DNA of 5,553 nt from Gammaproteobacteria bacterium RBG_16_57_12 (GTDB lineage Bacteria > Pseudomonadota > Gammaproteobacteria > RBG-16-57-12). The position numbers and the translations under genes were made by a program. Shown here piece after piece: positions 1 through 3,504 of this stretch; the first letter of the stretch is position 1, and every line of letters starts with the position of its first letter. The notes under the pieces are model-generated. The model searched no databases. It had not been told where the DNA came from and was given only the letters and a program-made list of their open reading frames with translations. Where the stretch lies: contig MGXL01000078.1 in NCBI GenBank assembly GCA_001801365.1, positions 28,746-34,298 on the forward strand. The letters are read 5' to 3'.

Positions 1-563
1 AGAGGATCAGTGAGCTTCTCGACCGGAACCGATTCACCGGTCAACGCCGCCTCCTGAATCTGCAGGTTCACCGCCTCGATCAGTCTGGCATCCGCCGGAA
101 TCCTGTTGCCTGCGCGCAGGATCACGACATCCCCCGGCACCAGGTCACGCGCCGGAATTTCAGTCTCCTTCCCGTCGCGCAGCACCGTTGCTGTCGGCGC
201 GGCCATGATGCGCAGCGCCTCGATGGCACGTTCGGCACGGTATTCCTGTACGAACCCCAGGATGACGGCGAACAGCACGATAACAGTAATGGCCACGGCC
301 TCGACAGCATGCCCCAGGAAGGCAGAGAGCACCGTTGCGCCGAGCAGGATGACAATCAAAACATTTTTGAACTGTTCGAGGAGAATCATCCACGGTGACA
401 CGCGCTGGGCAGCCCGTAGCTCGTTGGGGCCGTACTCGGCCAGCCGCCGGGCGGCCTCAGCCCCCGTCAATCCGGTAGGGGTGCATTGCAGCCCGTCGCA
501 TACCTCATCTACGGAAAGTGTGTGTTCCGGGCGGGCTAATGATTCTGTTGGTGATGGTTGCAT
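1..563 (-). CDS. Cation-transporting P-type ATPase (P2, SERCA/PMCA-like), N-terminal part
   Basis: The N-terminal 187 residues of an ATP-driven inner-membrane cation pump; the rest lies beyond the left edge. Residues 15-50 match the cation-ATPase N-terminal domain, ending in the typical EYGPNEL at 43-49. Two hydrophobic helices follow (about 65-84 and 86-106), corresponding to M1 and M2. The actuator domain then shows PGD (143-145), IPAD (155-158) and the hallmark TGES loop (175-178), which drives dephosphorylation in this family. The DKTGT phosphorylation site and the ion-binding helices M4-M6 are outside the window, so the ion cannot be fixed; Ca2+ or Mn2+ is most common for this architecture. 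The start is the ATG at 563..561. A TGA lies directly before it in frame, so it cannot extend upstream. No strong Shine-Dalgarno sequence is visible. Family members are usually about 880-920 residues. The gene is divergent from the PbpG-like gene, with 183 bp between them. Confidence 0.93.
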   Translation of the reverse strand, partial: MQPSPTESLARPEHTLSVDEVCDGLQCTPTGLTGAEAARRLAEYGPNELRAAQRVSPWMILLEQFKNVLIVILLGATVLSAFLGHAVEAVAITVIVLFAVILGFVQEYRAERAIEALRIMAAPTATVLRDGKETEIPARDLVPGDVVILRAGNRIPADARLIEAVNLQIQEAALTGESVPVEKLTDP

Positions 564-689
564 TCAGGATTCAACTCGGAAGGTGGTTCCCGGCGATAAT
601 CACAGCCGTTCCTTTGTGAAACTGGTCCGACAGACTCCTGGGGTCGGTTGTTCCCCACTCTACATTTGCCATGCAATGAAGGCAATATG

Positions 690-717
690 TTGTTATTTGC
701 GAAGTATTTATTATAAT
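690..717 (+). promoter_or_regulatory. Predicted sigma70 promoter of the PbpG-like gene
   Basis: A perfect TATAAT -10 box lies at 712-717. A TTGTTA -35 box (4 of 6 consensus) lies at 690-695, giving a 16-bp spacer. The surrounding 686-746 stretch is much more AT-rich than the flanking genes. Transcription would start near 724, leaving an untranslated leader of only about 20 nt before the ATG at 747, with no clear Shine-Dalgarno in it. This is a prediction from sequence only. Confidence 0.6.
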
Positions 718-746
718 TTTGTCTTTCAATCTGATATCTTTAGATT

Positions 747-1682
747 ATGAGACAAAATAAATTCCACACTATTTTCGTCATGCTGGTCGGCGTGGCCATC
801 ATAACCACACTGATCCCCATGGCCTCCGTTGCAGACGAGTCCCGTGTCCATACCTCCATGGCCCCGATCAGCCTGGCCGACATCGTCCGTCAGGGGAATC
901 TGCGGGCGCCCAATCTGAAATCATCCTCCGCCCTGGTGATCGACGAGGGCGAAGGCGTCACCCTTTATCAGCAGAATATCGACGAGCAGCGCCCCATCGC
1001 CTCGGTTACCAAACTCATGACAGCCATGGTAACACTGGACGCGGGCCTGCCCCTGGATGAACGCATACGCATAACGCGCGAAGACAGGGACAGATTGCGC
1101 GGTTCCGCGTCTCGCCTGGCATTTGGAACCGTGTTGACACGGCACGATGTCTTGCGCTCTGCCCTGGCCGCCTCGGACAACCGCGCCGCCGCCGCGCTCG
1201 CCCGCACCTATCCCGGCGGAGCGAATGCAATGCTACACGCCATGAACGACAAGGCCCGCCAACTGGGCATGAAATCTACCCGCTATATGGATGCCAGCGG
1301 TCTCGATAGCGGAAATGTCTCCACTGCACGCGACCTGGCGCTCCTGGTCAGCGCTGCCGGCAAGCACCCGCTGATAAAATCCATGACCACGTCCGGAAAA
1401 TTCAGCATAACCAATCAATCCACCGGCAGGCCCATCACGTTAACTAATTCAAATCGCCTGGTACGGTCTAGTGCCTGGGACATACGCCTGAGCAAGACCG
1501 GCTACACCAGCGATGCGGGGAATTGCCTGGTCATGAAGACTGTCATTGGCTCACGGCCCGTCACCATCGTGCTGCTCAACTCCTGGGGCAAACTCAGCAA
1601 ATACGGTGATTCGCAACGCATCCGCGAATGGTTGATCAAGGTCGAACGCAAGGCCCGCAAATACAGCCGGGCGTCGGCCTGA
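747..1682 (+). CDS. pbpG: D-alanyl-D-alanine endopeptidase (PBP7-like), serine peptidase family S11
   Basis: A periplasmic low-molecular-weight penicillin-binding protein that in characterised relatives cleaves D-Ala-meso-DAP cross-links in peptidoglycan during wall remodelling. All three active-site motifs of the family are present and correctly ordered: SVTK (S86 nucleophile, K89 general base), SDN (143-145) and KTG (250-252). The N-terminus (MRQNKFH followed by a hydrophobic run to about residue 22) reads as a signal peptide with likely cleavage after ASVA near residue 29. The length of 311 residues fits E. coli PbpG (about 310). It lacks the long C-terminal membrane-anchoring domain of DacA/DacC carboxypeptidases, which favours PbpG over those. 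The basic C-terminal tail (RKARKYSR) may associate with membrane or wall. The ATG at 747 gives a complete signal peptide; an internal ATG at 780 would truncate it. The downstream barrel gene starts 62 bp after the stop and could be cotranscribed. Confidence 0.93.
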   Translation: MRQNKFHTIFVMLVGVAIITTLIPMASVADESRVHTSMAPISLADIVRQGNLRAPNLKSSSALVIDEGEGVTLYQQNIDEQRPIASVTKLMTAMVTLDAGLPLDERIRITREDRDRLRGSASRLAFGTVLTRHDVLRSALAASDNRAAAALARTYPGGANAMLHAMNDKARQLGMKSTRYMDASGLDSGNVSTARDLALLVSAAGKHPLIKSMTTSGKFSITNQSTGRPITLTNSNRLVRSSAWDIRLSKTGYTSDAGNCLVMKTVIGSRPVTIVLLNSWGKLSKYGDSQRIREWLIKVERKARKYSRASA

Positions 1683-1709
1683 TACAGCCTTGGCCCGAAT
1701 AATGGCGTT

Positions 1710-1715
1710 TATACT
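1710..1715 (+). promoter_or_regulatory. Possible -10 box upstream of the barrel gene
   Basis: TATACT (5 of 6 consensus) lies 30 bp before the ATG at 1745. No convincing -35 box is present at 16-18 bp: the nearest candidate, TTGGCC at 1690-1695, leaves only 14 bp. The site may be a weak or activator-dependent promoter, or chance, with the gene read through from the PbpG-like gene. Confidence 0.25.
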
Positions 1716-1744
1716 TTCACAACACTTCATCTCAAAGGATACAC

Positions 1745-2344
1745 ATGCACTACATCAATAAGATAGCAGCTACAGCCGCAGCTCTGGGCTGCGTTCTCTC
1801 CACACCTCTTTATGCAGCGGATCAGGCCGGTAAAACCCAGCCTGCGCAATTTTCCTATAACTACGCCCAGATCTCATTCGTCGACCTTGACGCCGGTTTC
1901 GAAGGTTTGATGATTGGCGGCTCCCACGATGTAGGCCAGGATTTGGCCATCAGTGCATCTTACATGTCCACCGACAGCAGTAGCGCTCTCGACTATGACG
2001 TATTCACCATCGGGCTCGTTCACCACCAAAGACTGGCCCAGATACCCAGGTCAGACCTGGCGCTGCATGGCGAGATTCTGCACGCCTCGCTGGACTACAT
2101 GCGCGCCGGCTCAATCCGCAGCGATGATGACAATGGCCTGCGCTTCGGCGGCATGATTCGTCATCAGGTACAAAAGAATCTTGAAGTCTTTGGTGATCTC
2201 TCCTACTCCAGCCTCTATGACCATGATCTGGGACTGACCGCAGGCGCCAACCTGGAATTGAACGAACAGTTCGCGGTAATCGCCAGTGTTGAACTGAGCG
2301 ATGACGACATGCTGTTGCTCGGAATCAGAATGGAGCTGAAGTAA
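1745..2344 (+). CDS. Predicted small outer-membrane beta-barrel protein
   Basis: A 199-residue protein of no specific recognised family. The N-terminus (about residues 1-24, ending in TPLYA before ADQ) is a clear Sec signal peptide. The mature part consists of about ten short amphipathic segments with alternating hydrophobic and polar residues, for example around FSYNYAQISF, LAISASYMS, VFGDLSYSSL and LGLTAGANLEL. They are separated by Asp/Ser/Gly-rich turns, as expected of an 8-10 stranded outer-membrane barrel. The chain ends in RMELK rather than the usual aromatic residue, so insertion by the BAM machinery is less certain and a periplasmic beta-rich protein remains possible. Several acidic turns (DLDAG, SDDDN, SDDDM) could lie on loops. 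The start is supported by AAGGA at 1735-1739, five bases before the ATG. It lies 62 bp behind the PbpG-like gene on the same strand. The precise function is unknown. Confidence 0.72.
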   Translation: MHYINKIAATAAALGCVLSTPLYAADQAGKTQPAQFSYNYAQISFVDLDAGFEGLMIGGSHDVGQDLAISASYMSTDSSSALDYDVFTIGLVHHQRLAQIPRSDLALHGEILHASLDYMRAGSIRSDDDNGLRFGGMIRHQVQKNLEVFGDLSYSSLYDHDLGLTAGANLELNEQFAVIASVELSDDDMLLLGIRMELK

Positions 2345-2369
2345 TCCCCGCATATCAGTACGCTGCTCT

Positions 2370-2398
2370 GTGGGAGCGAGCGTAGCTATGGGCTCCAC
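2370..2398. repeat. REP-like imperfect palindrome
   Basis: GTGGGAGC at 2370-2377 pairs with GCTCCAC at 2392-2398, with one bulged G, around a 14-base loop. The left half, beginning TGTGGGAGCGAGC, resembles from memory the REP elements common between genes in Pseudomonas and related gammaproteobacteria. It lies 26 bp after the barrel gene stop, in the convergent gap before the PEP-CTERM gene. There is no T-tract, so it is not a standard intrinsic terminator, although it could shield mRNA 3' ends. Only one copy is in the window. Confidence 0.4.
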
Positions 2399-2440
2399 CC
2401 GCCCCCGTAACTATCTGACTGATATAGGCAACAAACAGAA

Positions 2441-2450
2441 TGCCTAGGCA
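2441..2450. repeat. Perfect 10-bp palindrome in the convergent intergenic gap
   Basis: TGCCTAGGCA is its own reverse complement. A few bases further, the octamer GACCAGCT occurs twice in direct orientation (2466-2473 and 2479-2486). The sites lie between the barrel gene and the PEP-CTERM gene. They could be a protein-binding site or remnants of repeats, but nothing assigns a role. Confidence 0.25.
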
Positions 2451-2484
2451 ACCACCCAGCGCGGAGACCAGCTTCTCGGACCAG

Positions 2485-3015
2485 CTAGTCTTTTAAGGGG
2501 TCAGAGCCCTTTAACCAGCGGGCGCGTTTGCGTCTGCTGAATCCGAGTCCGCCTAGGCCGAGGCCGAGAAGCGCGAACGTCGCAGGCTCGGAAATGACGG
2601 CAAGCTGCGCCGTCAGCGCCTGATCCCCGATGAAAAAATAATCGGCAATAACGGAAATTCCCGCGAGATCGAGGTATGACTCGCTTGCAGCTCCCGTAGC
2701 CATCGGCGTGAACGTACCGCTGGTCAGATAAGTGAAAGTATATTGCAGATCCAGCGGGGCCAGCAGCGGTCCTCCGGCGAAAACCTCAACCATCTGGCCG
2801 TCTCCGGAATCGAACGTGATGCTACCGAGACTGAAACTGTCCTCGGGCTGGTCGAATACGGGCGTGAACAGCAGATCGAGGGTGGCGGACTGACCGACCT
2901 CAATCACCGAAGGCGTTACGGTGAAGCTGGTGAGCAGGGTCGCGGACGCCGTGCCGGCTCCCAACAGACAAAGTGCGCCACAAACAGCTGATCTGAAAGA
3001 TTTGAAGCGTGACAT
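2485..3015 (-). CDS. PEP-CTERM sorting domain protein
   Basis: A 176-residue exported protein. Residues 1-25 form a signal peptide (basic start, hydrophobic core, GTASA end). The centre (26-140) is beta-rich and Ig/PKD-like, opening with SFTVTPSVIEVGQSATLDL, and has no catalytic motif that I recognise. The C-terminus has the tripartite PEP-CTERM signal: SEP at 142-144 (a variant of PEP), a Gly/Leu-rich membrane segment (145-159), then the basic cluster RRKRA (161-165). In known systems this signal is cleaved by an exosortase (EpsH/XrtA family), and the proteins go to the surface or exopolysaccharide matrix. No exosortase is in the window. Residues 167-175 (WLKGSDPLK) are encoded by the repeat at 2493-2518 and extend past the usual end of the signal. 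The ATG at 3015..3013 is chosen because GGAGGG lies seven bases upstream; an in-frame TTG at 3030 overlaps that Shine-Dalgarno and is unlikely. Confidence 0.85.
   Translation of the reverse strand: MSRFKSFRSAVCGALCLLGAGTASATLLTSFTVTPSVIEVGQSATLDLLFTPVFDQPEDSFSLGSITFDSGDGQMVEVFAGGPLLAPLDLQYTFTYLTSGTFTPMATGAASESYLDLAGISVIADYFFIGDQALTAQLAVISEPATFALLGLGLGGLGFSRRKRARWLKGSDPLKD
2493..2518 (+). repeat. Left copy of the inverted GGGGTCAGAGCCC repeat
   Basis: This copy reads TTAA, then GGGGTCAGAGCCC, then TTTAACCAG. It is itself nearly palindromic (TTAAGGG against CCCTTTAA). An inverted, slightly longer version lies at 3160-3189. The copy overlaps the 3' end of the PEP-CTERM reading frame and supplies its residues W167 to K175; the TAG stop at 2487..2485 lies just outside it. 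A hairpin could form in the transcript, but no T-run follows on either strand. Confidence 0.7.
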
Positions 3016-3022
3016 GTGAAAA

Positions 3023-3028
3023 CCCTCC
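3023..3028 (-). promoter_or_regulatory. Shine-Dalgarno of the PEP-CTERM gene
   Basis: GGAGGG on the minus strand, seven bases before the ATG at 3015..3013, is a near-perfect ribosome-binding site. It decides the start in favour of this ATG over the in-frame TTG at 3030..3028, which lies within the purine-rich stretch itself. Confidence 0.75.
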
Positions 3029-3095
3029 AAAGGATCATCGAACTAAACAGCGCCTCATTGATTCCTCCACCCAAAACCGGCGAGTTAGGAAGACT

Positions 3096-3124
3096 AAAAT
3101 AAAAGACCTTCCCCCAATAGTCAA
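3096..3124 (-). promoter_or_regulatory. Predicted sigma70 promoter of the PEP-CTERM gene
   Basis: On the minus strand TTGACT (5 of 6) at 3124..3119 is followed after exactly 17 bp by TATTTT (4 of 6) at 3101..3096. Transcription would start near 3090, giving a leader of about 75 nt before the ATG. The promoter lies inside the inverted repeat pair, so the enclosed segment forms an almost complete transcription unit. No clear sigma54 -24/-12 element, as used for some PEP-CTERM genes, was seen. Confidence 0.5.
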
Positions 3125-3159
3125 CGGTTATTGAGCAGCCGTTTGCCCCGCTTTTCGCA

Positions 3160-3189
3160 CTGGTTAAATGCAGGGCTCTGCCCCTTTAA
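3160..3189 (-). repeat. Right copy of the inverted GGGGCAGAGCCC repeat
   Basis: Read on the minus strand this copy is TTAAA, then GGGGCAGAGCCC, then TGCA and TTTAACCAG. It matches the left copy at 2493-2518 in inverted orientation: the core differs by one missing T, the inner nonamer TTTAACCAG is identical, and four extra bases lie between them. It begins eight bases after the stop codon of the 70-residue membrane protein gene. It could form a hairpin in that gene's transcript, but no T-tract follows. Confidence 0.7.
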
Positions 3190-3197
3190 TCTACTCG

Positions 3198-3410
3198 TCA
3201 GAAATTGCCGAAGAGCAGCACAACAACACCGAGCACGATGCCAGTCACGCCTGCAACTTTGCGCCGCACAAACACGGCGTCTTCACCTGCCTCGCGGCGG
3301 TAACGTGATTCCTGGCTGGTAAATATCCAGAGGCGCCAGCGGAACAATCCGGAGGCAAGTATCAGCGCGCCCAGCCCGATAAGTGCCAGCCCCATGATAT
3401 TGTGATTCAC
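3198..3410 (-). CDS. Small two-helix membrane protein, function unknown
   Basis: A 70-residue protein with predicted membrane helices at about 5-23 and 52-69. The connecting loop (24-51) is rich in Arg and ends in RRK. By the positive-inside rule the loop is cytoplasmic and both ends face the periplasm. There is no signal peptide other than the first helix. The start is GTG at 3410..3408, supported by an AGGGGGGGTGA stretch at 3425..3415 on the minus strand; an internal ATG at codon 6 lacks a ribosome-binding site and would shorten the first helix. The gene lies 94 bp downstream of the lectin-like gene on the same strand and may be cotranscribed with it. I do not recognise the family; the helix-basic loop-helix plan is vaguely like small Imm17-type immunity proteins, but that resemblance is weak and should not be used as an annotation. 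Confidence 0.65.
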   Translation of the reverse strand: MNHNIMGLALIGLGALILASGLFRWRLWIFTSQESRYRREAGEDAVFVRRKVAGVTGIVLGVVVLLFGNF

Positions 3411-3455
3411 GACATCACCCCCCCTGAGCCCCGCTCCGCATTCCGGCCTTCTTCT

Positions 3456-3492
3456 GCTGTGTATGTTATATAGAACCGCATGACCACACAGC
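3456..3492. promoter_or_regulatory. Inverted repeat around a possible -10 box
   Basis: GCTGTGT at 3456-3462 and ACACAGC at 3486-3492 are perfect 7-bp inverted arms separated by 23 bases. Between them on the minus strand lies TATAAC (3470..3465, 5 of 6 of the -10 consensus), which could start transcription of the 70-residue protein gene. No good -35 box is found at the right distance. The arrangement could be an operator over a weak promoter or a hairpin after the lectin-like gene, whose stop is 13 bp upstream; it lacks a T-tract. Confidence 0.25.
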
Positions 3493-3504
3493 GAGCGCCC
3501 GCAC

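Noticed and set aside
585..610. Possible promoter for the P-type ATPase (TGTGATTAT on the minus strand)
   Set aside because: The -10 match is partial and the sequence at the -35 distance is poor, so it does not stand out from background.
621..655. Short CCGAC/GTCGG inverted repeat between the divergent genes
   Set aside because: There are only five paired bases with a long loop and no T-tract; this is expected by chance.
106..750. Long rightward open frame (214 codons) across the left end
   Set aside because: It is antisense to the P-type ATPase coding sequence, has a Ser/Arg/Thr-rich composition with no domain, and runs through the AT-rich promoter region. The opposite strand carries unmistakable ATPase motifs.
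3160..3189. Right repeat as an intrinsic terminator of the small membrane protein gene
   Set aside because: A hairpin is possible, but no T-tract follows on the minus strand, and the repeat has a near-copy elsewhere that overlaps coding sequence. It was therefore listed as a repeat only.
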